Shown: positions 1-12,161, counted from the first letter of the stretch. The stretch: 64,000 nt of DNA from Haemaphysalis longicornis (GCA_013339765.2 CM023457.1:42334144-42398143); one strand, 5' to 3'. A program made the numbers and translations. Notes: a model not told the origin generated them from the letters alone.

Positions 1-167
<167 letters not shown>

Positions 168-170
168 ATT

Positions 171-2130
171 CGAAATCAAAGATTACAAGCATTCGCTTTT
201 TTACGCTACTATAGGAAAGCAGTAGTTTAACGCGACGGGACTCCATCTCGGCTACGATGCGCGCCGTAGTGGAAAGCTTTCTGGGTGATTCATATCGTAG
301 AACAGCGTAACCTCACTAAATTAGTTGCCGCTCGCGCGTACCCGTTACCTCACATCCGTGCCTCGAATTTCTCGCAACGCAGCGAGCGGACGTGCATGTG
401 GGAACGTTTTTGTGTAAGGCAGTTGCTTCTCAGCTTTTGATCTTCACCGCACTGCACGTACACGGCTCCGTTTGGCGGAAATTCCGAAGGCGTTATCTGG
501 AACGCTGTGCGCTGTACGTGAGCGCTTAACGCGTGGAGTTTCGATGCAGTGCCGTAGTGTCTCAGTTGACACCCGCTACGTACACGCTACGTGGGTGTGC
601 TGGATGAACGAACGACTTCATATGGTTTCGCCCTTCAAGGTCCTTTTTGTCTCTCGAGCGTGGCGGCAACATGCGCGTATTCATATTGCATGAAGGGCGT
701 TGATTCCTCGCCGCCATGCAATCTGACGGATACGCGCGCAGTGCTAACACCTCCAAGATGAGAAAGCTTAAGCGTTGCTTATCTAACTCGAACTCTTCTC
801 TCTCACGTGATTGGAAGCTCTGCTCTGATTTTAATGGCGCTTGCTTTGATGCAAACCTTATAAAGCACTTGTTGGTCGTTGTAATAGTACAAAGTCTGTA
901 CATCAAATCAGAAGTATGGTTGTACAACGAAAGCTTTCTTTCTGTCTATAGGGTGTTGACAACGCGAGTAGTGTTGAGAAAGTGTTCATCTCATTCTGAG
1001 AAACACGTAGGCGCTTGTGCGATGCGCTCCGAATTTATACTGCAAATCTGCAAGCCTTTTTTGGCGTTAGCTGGCGAAGCAGGGGGCAACACACTGAGTG
1101 TTGCGTGAGTTCGAACGTAACTGCGCTTGCGCGTAGACGCTTGTACCGAAAGCTGCTTTACAAAGTGTGAACAGATGTTACTCAAGGGTGGTTGGGTAAT
1201 ATGACACAATGTTGGTGTCAACGCCTCGCGTGTACGCATTCTGTAATACTAAGCGAACACCTTGCTGGCGCGGGATCGACGTTTCGCGAGATGCTGTCAA
1301 AGTTTCGGAGCACTCTAACACGCCTTCGGCTGGAGTGTGAAATCTGGTGCGTGTGAGCTAAGCAGCGCGTGTTTTGCATGGGGCACTTATTACACCCCTT
1401 GACTGCACGAAACTGTTGTTGGAGATTTGAGAGTACTTACCGCGGCTGAAAGTTTTTTAGAGTGATATCGCCAGAGTGCCTGGGTACCGTGATACTGAAA
1501 CTTCATTTCAAGTGTGTCGCGAGGCCCCATGTCGGAAGCCGGCAAAGTACAGATTAAGAAGTCCAGGAGGTACGATTGCTAGTTATATAGGGTGCCCCAA
1601 CGCCGCCACTGGTGGGTCAATAGTGCTGACGTCAGTAAGAGCGCGTCGTGAACAAAACAACTGCTTCTGACATTTACTTTATTTCTATAAATGACTATAC
1701 CAGCTTCTGACACCGTCTAGAATTTTCCTCATTCATTTTCAGGCCTGAAATATTCATCCTACTGTTTCTTTCTATTTGTAATATAAGAGACATGTCAGTC
1801 CTCTGTGTTTTTAGTTGTATCTATAACATAAAGAAAAAAGAACTGGTACAGTTTCAGACCTTTCCCACAATGACATCGTTTTCTCGGTTTTCTATGCAAT
1901 AGAACAAGGAGTGTGAGCCTTACAGGCCATAGTTCCACCAAAAAATTCACGTTTACATTTCAAAAGCTAACCAATGCCTTCCCTAAACAGAACAAGGGTG
2001 CGCGCAAAGCTGTCACACGCCAGTATAAGCCAATCCCAAACTCAAAATCCTCAACCAAACACAAATAAATCCCCAGTCAACCCAAAACAAACCCCACTTG
2101 GCGCACTGGGTGAGCTTGACCTTATCTTAA
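171..2130. other. Non-coding, no gene recognised
   Basis: Open frames here are all under 135 codons, overlap on both strands and match nothing I know. A CRE-type palindrome TGACGTCA lies at 1627-1634, without other promoter context. Nothing else stands out. Confidence 0.5.
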
Positions 2131-2132
2131 AA

Positions 2133-2262
2133 CGCCACACGCACACGCACACGCACCACACGCACAACGCAACACACACACACACACACACACACACAAC
2201 ACACACACACCACACACACAACACACACCACACACACACACACACCACACACACACACCAGA
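2133..2262. repeat. CA/CAC microsatellite
   Basis: Mixed (CA)n and CACA-CCACAC runs. The His-Thr repeat peptide on + and the Cys-Val repeat peptide on - are translations of the microsatellite. Confidence 0.9.
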
Positions 2263-2473
2263 TAAAGGATAATCCCCCGTCACATGTAGAATCACCTCGC
2301 ACCTTATCACACACAGATTCACTTCCGCTGGCGTGCCTGCTGCCACGCTATACTTACCGGCAACTTTCAAATTAGCCGCTCATCTCCCGGCATGCAGTGC
2401 GGCCTAGCAACGGCGGCGTTCGTGGCAACGCCGCAGCGCAAGGATCACCTCAACGCTTGGCATGTGAACACTG

Positions 2474-2557
2474 AGTCCGAATGGCGGAATCAGATAGACG
2501 TCGGCTTCATAACACAAGGGACCCAGGTTCGATTGCGACCACGGGAAGCGTTTTTTT
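2474..2557 (+). repeat. tRNA-derived SINE head (GTCGGCTTCAT family)
   Basis: Shows a Pol III A-box-like GAATGGCGGAATCAG and B-box-like GGTTCGATTGCGACC, followed by CACGGGAAGCG and a T7 run (2551-2557) that could stop Pol III. The same order recurs at 16131-16211 (-) and, more decayed, at 34350-34450 (+) and 35845-35905 (-). The B box has a C-to-G change in GATTC, so activity is unlikely. Confidence 0.6.
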
Positions 2558-2867
2558 AAAGCTAAACCTTCCTTAGTTGGACCGATGGCGTCGTGTCAGA
2601 AAACTAATGCACTTCCCCATAGACCGGTTGGTCGGCCTAAAAGCTCGGATAAGATCTCTGGTCACACAGCGCATGCGTGAAACAACCGGGCTTCCATTGT
2701 ATCAAAGCGGTTATACGAAAATCGCGAAAAAATAAACGGCTCTAGACAAGACAATACACGCATATGTTATGAAGAAGAAGTACAACAGTATACCTTTATC
2801 TCATCAACCAAGTATCGGTACACATTCTGATTCAGCGTTTACATTGGCGATTTTCTTTTAAAGACGA

Positions 2868-3510
2868 CAGTCTTTCTTGGGCTACTTAAACCCAGAAATT
2901 TTGATCTGTCTGTCTGTCTGTCTGTCTGTCTGTGACTCGATTCAGCCACCCGGCCAAAGTGAAACGAAGACTGCGCAATAGTCTTATATACTCACAGACA
3001 AATCTCAACGTCTAAGTCCGGTTTATATTTCATACTTGTCAACATTGTTGAACAAGAACAAGACATTACGCAAATATAAGACAGGAAATTAGTACACAAG
3101 GTATATTTGCAGTGTTCTTTAATAAAAAAAATTATAGCTGCTTGATTTTTGCGAAATGAAATACTGTAAATCCAGTGCAAAAAAAATTCATAGGTTATCC
3201 TGCTCTCGCCCGCGCAAATATAGATTCTGGCGGAATTTTAAGAAATCAAAAGGCAACAGTTACGAAACGTTCGATTGTATAGGTTCCGTGTTGTGCTTGG
3301 AACGCACGTGGACGATGGCAACGCGGTTCTATAAACGCTGAAGTAGGGCGCCTCGATTCACGCGCGTCTTCGCCGTACGGCAGCGTTGGCATCGAGACAT
3401 CCGTCCTGGAGCAGTGGAACGCGGTAAATTTAAAATTATTTAAGCAAACCTTTGGCGTATTTACCTTGGGAGGAGCGCGAATGAAGAGGAACAACATGAG
3501 AGGTCAGCGC
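2868..3510 (+). repeat. Dispersed repeat family A, copy 1
   Basis: Starts with the shared edge GTCTTTCTTGGGCTACTTAA, then a (TGTC)n microsatellite at 2909-2932. It contains GTTGAACAAGAACAAGAC and ends in a segment with TACGGCAG and GGAACGCGGTAAATTTAAA. The same landmarks occur in reverse order on the other strand at 6955-7565. It is non-coding. The class is unknown: I see no terminal inverted repeats, reverse transcriptase or A/B boxes. Confidence 0.65.
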
Positions 3511-3589
3511 GAAAGCGAAGGGAGGCATTTCCTTAGCAAATGTCTACAAAAACTATCGTCTTTTGTCGACATTTGCAACGAAAGGAGCA

Positions 3590-3815
3590 GATACGCGGAC
3601 AATTTTTCAATTGTATTTTTATGTCCGGGCTCTACTGGCAGCGTTCCCTTGTTTCTCTTTTCTAACGTTTCTTGTTTGTCTTCTTCCTGCTGTACCCCTA
3701 ATGTCTACTATTTACCACTCATCATCGTAGTCACCCCCCGCCTTGCGTAGCAAGCCTTGTCCCTATCAGGGCTGACCTCACCGGTTCACATTAAAGAGCA
3801 TTCTCTCTCTCACAC
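3590..3815 (+). repeat. Possible LINE 3' end
   Basis: Pyrimidine-rich sequence ending GGTTCACATTAAAGAGCATT and then a short CT/CA microsatellite. This resembles the 3' ends of the LINE pieces at 43285 and 56150, which also end in an AATAAA-like motif plus a CT tract. No protein remnant is readable, so this is an inference from layout. Confidence 0.3.
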
Positions 3816-3818
3816 ACA

Positions 3819-4005
3819 CATTTAGATCGTTCGTAGATGCGCTTACTTAGTGCGGGAAAAATCGTCACATGGGCTCGTTCTTCGTTTCCGATTTGGGTCT
3901 TTGAAAGTTTGACGATCGATTGGACGCAGTTTCAGCGAAGTCCCGACGCACTTTTAGCAAAATATTTGACGCAGTTCTGACGCAGTTTTGACACAGTTTT
4001 GATAT
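3819..4005 (+). repeat. Dispersed repeat family D, copy 1 (unsplit)
   Basis: Matches the reverse complement of 50130-50760. Shared landmarks are TTTAGATCGTTCGTAGATG, AAAATCGTC, and GGACGCAGTTTCAGCGAA followed by repeats of GACGCAGTTTTGA. It acts as the empty-site reference for the RTE insertion at 50284-50725. Confidence 0.6.
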
Positions 4006-5755
4006 GACAGAACGTTCGCACTCCCCTCACTTTCTTTGGGAAAGAATTTAAATTTTTTTCTTGGGGCGCTTGTTGTTTCTTGTTTTGATTTTTGTGGAAC
4101 ACCATTACGACCTTCCACGACACAAGTGAGTCAGACGCTCACTATTCATTACAATTCGAAGCGGGAGCACGTGAGCCAATCGTGTTGGAAACGAAAGTTG
4201 CTTTTTACCAGTCCCAAAGTAGCTCCATAGGCGCGATGCGGGGCACTACAGACAGCCCAACTGTTTTCCAGCAGTTTCACAACTCAATCAACAAAACGGG
4301 TGTTCAGTTTCTGAAAGGCTCTCTCGCTTTCAAATTAACATTCCTCTACACAGGCCGCTCTACACAACCCGCGATAAAGCAGGGGCGTAGTTCCGGGTTT
4401 TGTCCGTCTGTACAGCACCCGCTTTGAGTTCCACAAGAAAATTCATTGTCCGGGACGTCCTGGCTGCGTTGGTCATTGTGCTACAGCTACCAAAAACGGA
4501 CACTCTTGAAAAGGACAAAACTCGAAATTCCTCCGCAGCACAAACACAAATGAACACGCGTCCAAAGGGCGCACACCGGAACCAACGGTGGATCCAGAGG
4601 GACGGAGGGGGCGGTAGCCTTCCTAAGCGCTTTAGATAGTTAATATTATCTAGCGTGCGATGCGTGACATCCTGCTTCCTCCTTGGCTACTCCAAGGTTC
4701 CTCAAAGCGTTATTCCATATCAGCTTTGGTCGGTTACCGCGGCATAGCGTTCAAACGGCCTGATGTCAAAATAGCGCAACTTCGAAAACAGCCCGCCCTT
4801 ACAGGATGCATAAAGCGGCAGTCGTTCTTGTTTTAACGCGTGCACAGAGCTCTTTGCATGTTGTTCTAATTCAAAATGAGTTTTTACGCGCAAAAGCAAC
4901 GTGCGGACCCTGAGCCGCACGTTATGAGGGGCGGCGTATTAAATTTGGCCACGTAGAGATATTTAACGTGCCCGAAATGTCGCCAAACAAAGGCATTTTA
5001 TAGCGAGGCTGGATAAGCCTATACTCGGTTACAACTCAAGAACGGCACCACCTCATGTAGTGTATCACTCCGCCAAAGCGCCGGACCCGTGACGTCAGTG
5101 CGCGCGCGTTTTGAAAGGGGTTTGCTATGAATGCGTGATATCGTCTGCCTTGTCCCCACGCAGTTTTTTTGTCGTCACTGGAGTCGTTTATAAGCATACT
5201 AAGTTCAAAAAATCACGGGAACGGCTCACGCCATGTTCAAAATATTCCCAGTAACGCCCTACTTGCGCCGCGCGGAGAAACATCCGGCTACGGTGATAAG
5301 GCACAGCGGCAACTTCCGGTGCCGTTCTTAGTTGTCACCGAGTATAGAATGCCGTGAAATTTTTGTGTCCGTGGGCAAAAACTCTCAACCGAATGCACGT
5401 GCATAGAGCCCATGTGCACACCCTGCATCGTGGTTCTAGGCAGTTTTTTTTTTTTTTTGTAAGCTCCCACACGGTACAACGATAACTCTTGTTGCGATGG
5501 GAGTCAAAAACGTAGGAGGTGCCGCAAATGTTAAGTCTTTCCATTTAGCCTTCACCAAACGTTGCGTAGTTCTCTGAGAATTCCAATCAGAGTCAGTCAT
5601 GGCGATCGCGAATAAGCCACTACTCCTTTAAACCGGATGCAGCATACTGGGGGGATGAGGGGAATTCTCCGCCGGAATACATTGCTGATTTAATGAAGCA
5701 ACAATAGAAGTAAGACAACCATAGCCATGCAACATGAGGCAGTGCACCAACTGCC
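4006..5755. other. Non-coding, no gene recognised
   Basis: Short overlapping frames only. Contains a T run near 5443-5458 and a CRE palindrome TGACGTCA near 5091. No element boundaries were found. Confidence 0.45.
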
Positions 5756-5759
5756 CCTC

Positions 5760-6155
5760 CTGAAAAGTTCCGTATACACGGAGATATGGAAATACAGAGT
5801 ACTTTCCTAGAATGATACAAACCGCAACAAAACATGGAATATTGTTGAGAACCACATGTGGACGAAATAGTGGATACTTGTCCAAGAATTTGACAACAAT
5901 TTTATGTCTGTAAGTTTACTAGAACCGCCAAATCATTGCCCGTATGAATTCCGTATATACGGATTATACGGAAAACATACGGAGCGTCATTTTGCTTATT
6001 ATTGAAGATAAAAACACGAAACCTGTGCCAAACATTTTTATGGCGCACAAGAATGTGATTCCCTGTTTTTTATACTAGAATCTACTTTCGGTGTGCTTGG
6101 GGGTGGCATAATCCGTATGAACTCCGTATTCTCATAATTCCGTATATACGGAACG
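5760..6155. repeat. CCGTATATACGG palindrome cluster, probable MITE
   Basis: The self-complementary box CCGTATATACGG, or a close variant, occurs near 5771, 5949, 5961 and 6139. ATTGCCCGTATGAATTCCG near 5937 and ATCCGTATGAACTCCG near 6111 flank the cluster. Such boxes are typical of subterminal repeats in DNA transposons. Ends and target duplication are not resolved. Confidence 0.4.
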
Positions 6156-6950
6156 TTTCAGTAGGGGCGCTATCTCCAAAAAGTATGAAAAAAAATACTC
6201 ACGTAAGTATCCCCGTGCAAACCTCGTGAACAACCCTCGTAAACAACAAACCTCGTAAACAACAAACCTCCTAAACGTGCTACCAACAGAAAATGTTCCA
6301 GGACTTTCACAAACTCCACTGCGCTTACTGCGTCGTGTGTCACACCCAAGCGCGCAAGTTCGATACTTGGCGTACACGTGCGCGAAAGCATTTGTTTTCT
6401 TTTTTTGTTTTGTTTTTTTGTTTGTTTTGCGCGGTGTCGCCATATGGCACTACGGACATGTACATGTTATAGCCGCAAGCGTACACTCAGCGAACAGGCA
6501 GCACCCGGTGGAGGCGAGACTTTTTAAATGGCTACCCACGCGAACTAGATCGCAGCTGGTAGCGTGTGGTGCTCCTGAAGTTTGGGTCGAAAAGTGGGCA
6601 AGCGACCACTCAGGCACAAACTTGGCAGGTTCGCGTACACTCACTTTCTCTTAAAGCTATCAGTATAAAAAACAAAGCGCGGCCATCGTACACTGAAAAT
6701 TAAAGCAGTCAGAATGCGGCTCAGTACAGAATTGTGACATTGATTCCACGATGATGCAAACCGAAATTTGTAGGCAATCCCGCAGACATAAAATCAAGAC
6801 CTGCGGGCAGTGGGGTACGCAGGATTTTGCTTCGGGGGGAGGGGGGGCATAAAAAATGAGAAAATAATAACAAAAATTTCAGATAGTATTAATGAAAAAC
6901 AAACAAAATCAATAAATAGTGACAAAAAATACCGCGTTAGCAGATGTCGA
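6156..6950. other. Non-coding, T-rich tract near 6391-6425
   Basis: No gene or element recognised. The Lys-rich frame on the minus strand comes from the T-rich tract. Confidence 0.4.
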
Positions 6951-6954
6951 CGAA

Positions 6955-7565
6955 AGACGGTAGTCGGCTGGTGCCCCTGGCAAGGAAATGCCTCCCTTCT
7001 CTTTCCCGCTCACCTCTCATGCTGTTCCTCTCCCGTCTCGTTCCTTCCAAGATAACACGCTAGAGGTTTGCTCAGTCAATTAAATTTACCGCGTTCCGCT
7101 GCTCCAAGTCGGGTGCCTCGATGCCAGCGCTGCCGTACGGCGGATAAGCGCGTGAATCGAGGCACCACAACGTTTGTAGAACCACGTTGCCCCACTCCAC
7201 GAGCGTTTCAAGTGGAACGTGAAACCTACTTAGTGGAGTCTTTCGTTGCTGTTGCCATTTGATTTTTTAAGCGCCGCCAGGTAGAGCAGGCAACAGCAAG
7301 CGACGGTTTTCCTGCAGTTGATATATTATTTCATTTGCTATCGCGAAAACCTAATCCGTGGATTTTTAATAAAGAAACACTGCAAATATCACTCATGTAT
7401 TGATTTTCTGCCTTATATTTGCGTAACGTCTTGTTCTTGTTCAACAATGTTGACAAGCTATGAACATTAACACCGGACTTAGACGTTCAGACAGACCGAC
7501 AGACAAGCAGACAGACCAAAACATTTCTGCGTTTAAGTAGCCCAAGAAAGATTATCGTCTTTAAA
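6955..7565 (-). repeat. Dispersed repeat family A, copy 2
   Basis: Inverted relative to the copy at 2868-3510. Right edge AAGTAGCCCAAGAAAGATTA is the complement of the copy 1 start; next to it is a GACAGA array. AACGTCTTGTTCTTGTTCAAC and the TGCCGTACGGCGGATAAGCG region also match. The two copies differ by many substitutions, so neither is recent. Confidence 0.65.
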
Positions 7566-7824
7566 AAAAAACAAAAACCCCAAAACACAAATGGTTTGTG
7601 GTTGATCCAGACTTGAAGATCACCCCCCGTCCCAAAAAAATTTCGGTGAAGCTGCAGCGGCCCCCTCGGCCGCCCCCTGGAACGCCAGTGCTTGCAAGCT
7701 TTCATATCAGATCAAACGCATTTGCAGAGAATTATGCCTACGTACCCCAGGTACCCCAGAAAAAAGGCCCTAAAGGATTTCTGGTTTTTTTTGTAATTAC
7801 AGTAATGTCTAATGTTTGGGTACA

Positions 7825-8255
7825 TACCGTATTTTCATGGTTATAACCAGCACCTTGAAAGTGCAAAAATTACAGGGGTGAAGTAGAGGTGCGGATTATA
7901 TGTGATGTATTTCCTTTGGTGCAACTTTACCGCAATGCGTGTTTGGTCGTGATGCCCCTACAGTAGAATAGCGACTAAGCCACTGTTAACCCATTGACAG
8001 TGCTTATTTTGCACACACTGCTCAACAATATACCAACCTGAAAAAATGTATGCGGCGAGTCATCTAGTTACGTATTGAGTAGGTAAGTTATTTTGCATAA
8101 ACAAATGTGTGATGTTGCTGGAGTAGTAGCTTTGGTCCATCCTTTTATGTATAAATATGCGGGCAGTACGCGGGGATATATTTTTTTTAGTCGTCGACGG
8201 AAAGTAGAAGTGCGGGTTTTATGCAGGGGCGCGTTATACCCGCGAAAATACGGTA
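7825..8255. mobile_element. 431 bp TIR element (MITE), TA-flanked
   Basis: Left end TACCGTATTTTCATGGTTATAA and right end TATACCCGCGAAAATACGGTA are inverted repeats of one another for about 18-20 bp with few mismatches. If TA is the target duplication the inverted repeat starts CCGTATTTTC, which fits a Tc1/mariner-pogo type. There is no transposase sequence inside, so it would be non-autonomous. Confidence 0.65.
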
Positions 8256-9150
8256 ATACCAAGTCATCCTCTAAGTCCCCACTCACAGCACCCGACATAG
8301 AATATAACTTTATTCTCCACATAAACAAATCACAGCATATTTATGCAGCATTTCAGAAGCATAACCTGAATTATAACGACGCTGTTACTTTGAGCAGCCT
8401 CTCCGGATCTCCAGCGGTTTAAAATCAATTCGACAGTATGAACCACGCACTTATCCTAAAAACATTCACGCAATCCGGTTTTCACGCACGCCACCTAATT
8501 CTTCGTGAGAATTTTTCTGGCTTACAGTCAGAAAACCAGTCTTCCCTAAAACTGCATGCAGTGAATTTATTATGGGATCACGAATTTCGGTTCTTTGTCC
8601 TGCTCTGTTCATTTAACATCGCCCGCGCATTTTTCAAGCGAGAAGCAGTCAAGTGCTTATATTTCTGGTTTATGGAACGGGTTGTGAGGTACAGAAAATA
8701 GGGACGCACTATGAAAAGGAAACAGCAGCGCCAAATGAGGCTATAGGTCGCTGCCGCTCGGGCAATGCGAGAGGCCTAGGCAGGTACCAACGGAGGGCGA
8801 ACAGGGAAGGCTCCTGGCATGGCTAGCGAGCCTCCTGAGGCGGGTTTTCACGTGGTGACGGGCGCGGCCCAAAGTTCAACAGAAAGTTCAACAGCAGATC
8901 AAGGTCCAACTAGGCTCTGGCCTTGGCATTCTTTGCAAGTTCTAAGCGTAGCCCCGAATTTTTGCGAGTGCTCGAATATTACGGAGAACAATACGAATAA
9001 AATCCGTGTGCGCGCGCATGAACCGCGCGCACGCACGTTTTAGCTTCTTTGCACAGCTCCAACGCCGTGCAGAGGAGCCTGCCCACTAAAAACTGGTATG
9101 GAAGACGAGTGCACGGAAAAGTTCGAAAAGAGAACCTTTTGTTAGCAGCT
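8256..9150. other. Non-coding, no gene recognised
   Basis: Nothing supported beyond short open frames. Composition shifts to GC-rich between about 8740 and 8900. Confidence 0.4.
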
Positions 9151-9154
9151 TGCT

Positions 9155-9690
9155 TTAGGAACGATAGTCTTTTTTGGGACTACTTAACCCAGAAAATTTT
9201 GGTATGTCTATCTGTCTCTCTAGATCAGTCTACCGGTCAGAAGTTGACGGAGTTCTTGACCGACAGGTTAATATAGTCAAAACTTTTCCAAACCACTACA
9301 TCAGGGAGGACAATTCCTACTTGTCAACCTTGTTCAGCAAAAGAAAACATAAGTATTTGAGGCAAAACATCAATACCTTTGTGGTATTATCAATGTTCTG
9401 TTAATTAGATTTACATGGCCGCTTCACTTCTTCGATAGAAAATACCAAATACGCGTTGAAAACAATGTTTTCACCCTAAAATACACATGGCGCTCGCGCC
9501 CGTGGCTCGTGCCTCTGTGGCGGCGTTCCAAGGAGCCCAACAGTAGCGAAAGCTTCCAGTGGACGGAGCGTGAGCAGCGCAAAGCGGGAACATTGAATTG
9601 ACTGGAGCAGACATCCACCGTATTTATCGTGGGGGTAGCGAGACGGATAGGGAAAAGCGTTGGCGGGGGAGATAAGAGACCCATTTACGT
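9155..9690 (+). repeat. Dispersed repeat family A, copy 3 (divergent)
   Basis: Shares AACGATAGTCTTTTTTGGGA and TACTTAACCCAGAAAATTTTGG with the start of copy 1, the CTTGTCAACCTTGTTCAGC middle, and a terminal block with GAGCAGACATCCACCGTATT. Its TGTC tract has decayed to a mixed TGTCTATCTGTCTC. Confidence 0.5.
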
Positions 9691-10480
9691 GGCAGCTGCC
9701 GCACAAGACTATCGTGAGCAGATAAGCAGTCAATCTTTTATTAATCGTGCTCGAATCACAGGCAAACATTCAATACTAGTACATCTCTCGCATATGTACT
9801 GTTAAGATGTTATTTTCTGTTAATTCTGTGAATTTTCTCTCTGTGTGAGTGCGTGTTCACGTTATTTTTCTTGAATACGTGTGAACGTGGGCGTATATAT
9901 TTGTGTGTGTGTGTTGGGGGGGGAGATAATGCAGGTTCCATCGATTTTTTTTTTCGCTGTCATGATTAAAGAGCGAAACTTGACCATCTACAGACACCGC
10001 AGCTTTCGTTAATAATGACATGCTTACCCAACAAGGAATTCGGTGCTTACACAGCCAATGTGAAATCGGGTGGCGTAAATGATTGTTTCCTCAGTTAGTA
10101 TCATCTATTTGCCGCAACTGTAACGCTTTTTTGTCGTTAGAACTTGGAAGGTACTTTTACGGCCCGGGGATCCCGAGAATTCAGAAACTCTTGCGGTCGC
10201 GAACGCGCTCGTGCAACCTGCCGGGAGGAAACTCCAACGATACAGGTAACGTTGTGTAGTAGCGCCGCTAGATGGCGAAGCCGTAGTGCTTCGCACGAAA
10301 AAACGCGGCTCGGCATCCTTTGAAGCGCGCAATTGAAAACGTTCTCAGGCGAGTATGAGCGCCACGTGCGTTCGTGGACGTACACCCAGAGCCAGTGCGG
10401 TGTACTGAAGTACTGTACACCAAGGACGTGGGTTACACCGGTGGGGACGAAGCAGAAGGCAAAAAACGTGGTGCCGAAGC
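9691..10480. other. Non-coding, GT-rich at about 9899-9920
   Basis: No gene recognised. The distal part may belong to the terminal region of the neighbouring Penelope-like element. Confidence 0.4.
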
Positions 10481-10491
10481 GTCAGACAAAA

Positions 10492-10536
10492 GTTTACTGA
10501 CGTTTCGACTGGAGGACCAGTCTTCATCGGAGTAAC
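10492..10536 (-). ncRNA. Hammerhead ribozyme fold of Penelope-like type (core base changed)
   Basis: Read on the minus strand: stem I is GTTACT before the core and AGTAA after it. The first core box is CCGATGA, where the consensus is CUGANGA, so U4 is C. Stem II is a perfect 6 bp helix, GACTGG and CCAGTC around a TCCT loop. The second core box is GAAA, and stem III is the palindrome ACGT followed by the cleavage-site C. A stem III this short would pair best between two molecules, as known for PLE-borne hammerheads. It lies on the same strand as the broken PLE and 3' of its nuclease domain, where PLE terminal repeats carry such motifs. The U4 change probably lowers or abolishes cleavage. A competing hairpin uses CGTCAG/CTGACG at 10480-10502. 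Confidence 0.7.
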
Positions 10537-11300
10537 GTACAACCTAGACACACGGACGCTCTTATAGATGAGGAAGGTGTGCTACAGTGCACCCTTGTTA
10601 AGAAAATACGGTTGCTAGTTGAGGAGATGGAACAGAAAAAAAGAGGGCACTATAGACTGGCGCACCAACTTTCGTGACGAACCGCTCCTCGAAAATTATC
10701 CCCAACATTTAAAAGAAAAGAAAAAAAGACGAAAAGATTCATAGAAACCGCCGACGCAGTCTCGCGTGTGTCAGCACCAAACCCGCTTCTCGAAAAGCAG
10801 CCTTCTACCCATAGCAAAAAGAAAAATGCCTGGACTGCCTGGCCGTATTTTATTGCTAAAGCTGTAGGAAAATTGTGTTAACACCCAAACTAAAATTAGC
10901 TACTCGGTATCGCCAAATGACGTGAAGGGATGTTCTAGGGAACGAAATTTGCAGTCATAGCACAACCATGACAAGTGTATAATACCCGTGTATAAATGAG
11001 AATAACAAAACAGGAAAGCAAAAGGACGGAAATTTTAATCCAGCGAACGATGCGCAAGGTTCCCAAATTTTTCATTGATACCAAATGACGCGGGCTTCAA
11101 CTTAAAGAGGAAGCAGGACTCCCGGACCTCTCGGTCGTGACGTTAAAAACCAGGTTTCCGAATTTGGGCCTTAAGCTGTTGTTAAATCTCCCGCTGGATA
11201 TGCGCCACTCATGATCATCATCGTGGATTTACCGTGCGAGTAAAGTTATCGTCCCCGCGAAGGGCAGCCATGGCCCAGGTCTCGATTGCGTCGTTCTTCC
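10537..11300 (-). other. Probable 3' non-coding part of the Penelope-like element
   Basis: Lies between the GIY-YIG domain and the hammerhead fold on the same strand. No open frame of note. Assignment is by position only. Confidence 0.35.
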
Positions 11301-11301
11301 G

Positions 11302-11508
11302 TTAACAGCTGTTCAAAAGAATGGCCGGGAGTGTTCGCGTGCATTGACAGAGGTAAAGAAGGGCGACGTTTTGCGTGAGAGCGGTATTATGAAAGGGAAT
11401 ACCGGAGGGCGTTTTGCTTTGGCCGATGTATTGTTGGCCGCACAGGGTGCATGCATTCCAGAAGGTATACAGCGTTCGCGGTGTCCCAGTTACAGTTACC
11501 TTTTGCAT
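11302..11508 (-). pseudogene. GIY-YIG endonuclease block of the Penelope-like element
   Basis: Shows TLCGQQYIGQSKTPSGIPFHN, which fits the PLE nuclease pattern of a Cys/Gly pair, then QYIGQT-K-T-P and an R-x-R-F-x-N-H segment. In this copy the Arg residues expected after TP are altered (SGIPFHN), and the first half of the GIY motif is blurred (LYTFWNACTLC). This nuclease would nick target DNA for priming. The block is readable in one frame but has no continuous link to the RT. Confidence 0.7.
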
Positions 11509-12161
11509 TCATGTAATAGTCTGAAGCTATGCTGACGGTGCACTGTGGGGTGGTCATTTGTGGACATACCTCACATCACGATTTTGTGCAGGGCACGGAA
11601 CCTACTGATGCTTGATTTAGTGAGAAAGTCGCCCAGATTTTAAATGGCGCTTGTAAACAATGCAGGGTAGTTCTGGAAATATGCTTTTTCAGGCGTTCAC
11701 TTTGAACGAGAATATTGTGATGTTTCCTGAGTATAGATGCAACTTTCGGAGCCGAGGCCGACTGGGTCAAGACGAGGTTTGTTTGCGGATTGGGGTTCGG
11801 AGGTTTTTTTACGGAGAATTTCGGTGCGGTTCGATTGGTTAGCTCGAGTAATCGCGTCGTCCATCACCTGCTCTGCATATTTTTTATTCAAGAGCGCGGT
11901 TTTAAGTTCTCTGCAATTATAATCTAAATCCGCTTGACTTGTGCAGATTCGCCTAAAACGGTGAGATTGGCTATAAGGTAGTGCGGTCTTGCAGTGTCTG
12001 ACATGGCTGCCGTGTAAGTGCGAATACTGGCGCGTGTCAGTAAGTTTCCTATAGAGATTATTCTGAAGCCTGCCCTGAGAAACTGTGGCAGTAACATCCA
12101 GGAAATTTATGTTGTGCGTAGAGTAGGAATGAGAAAGAGAGAGATACTAGGATGTGTAAGG

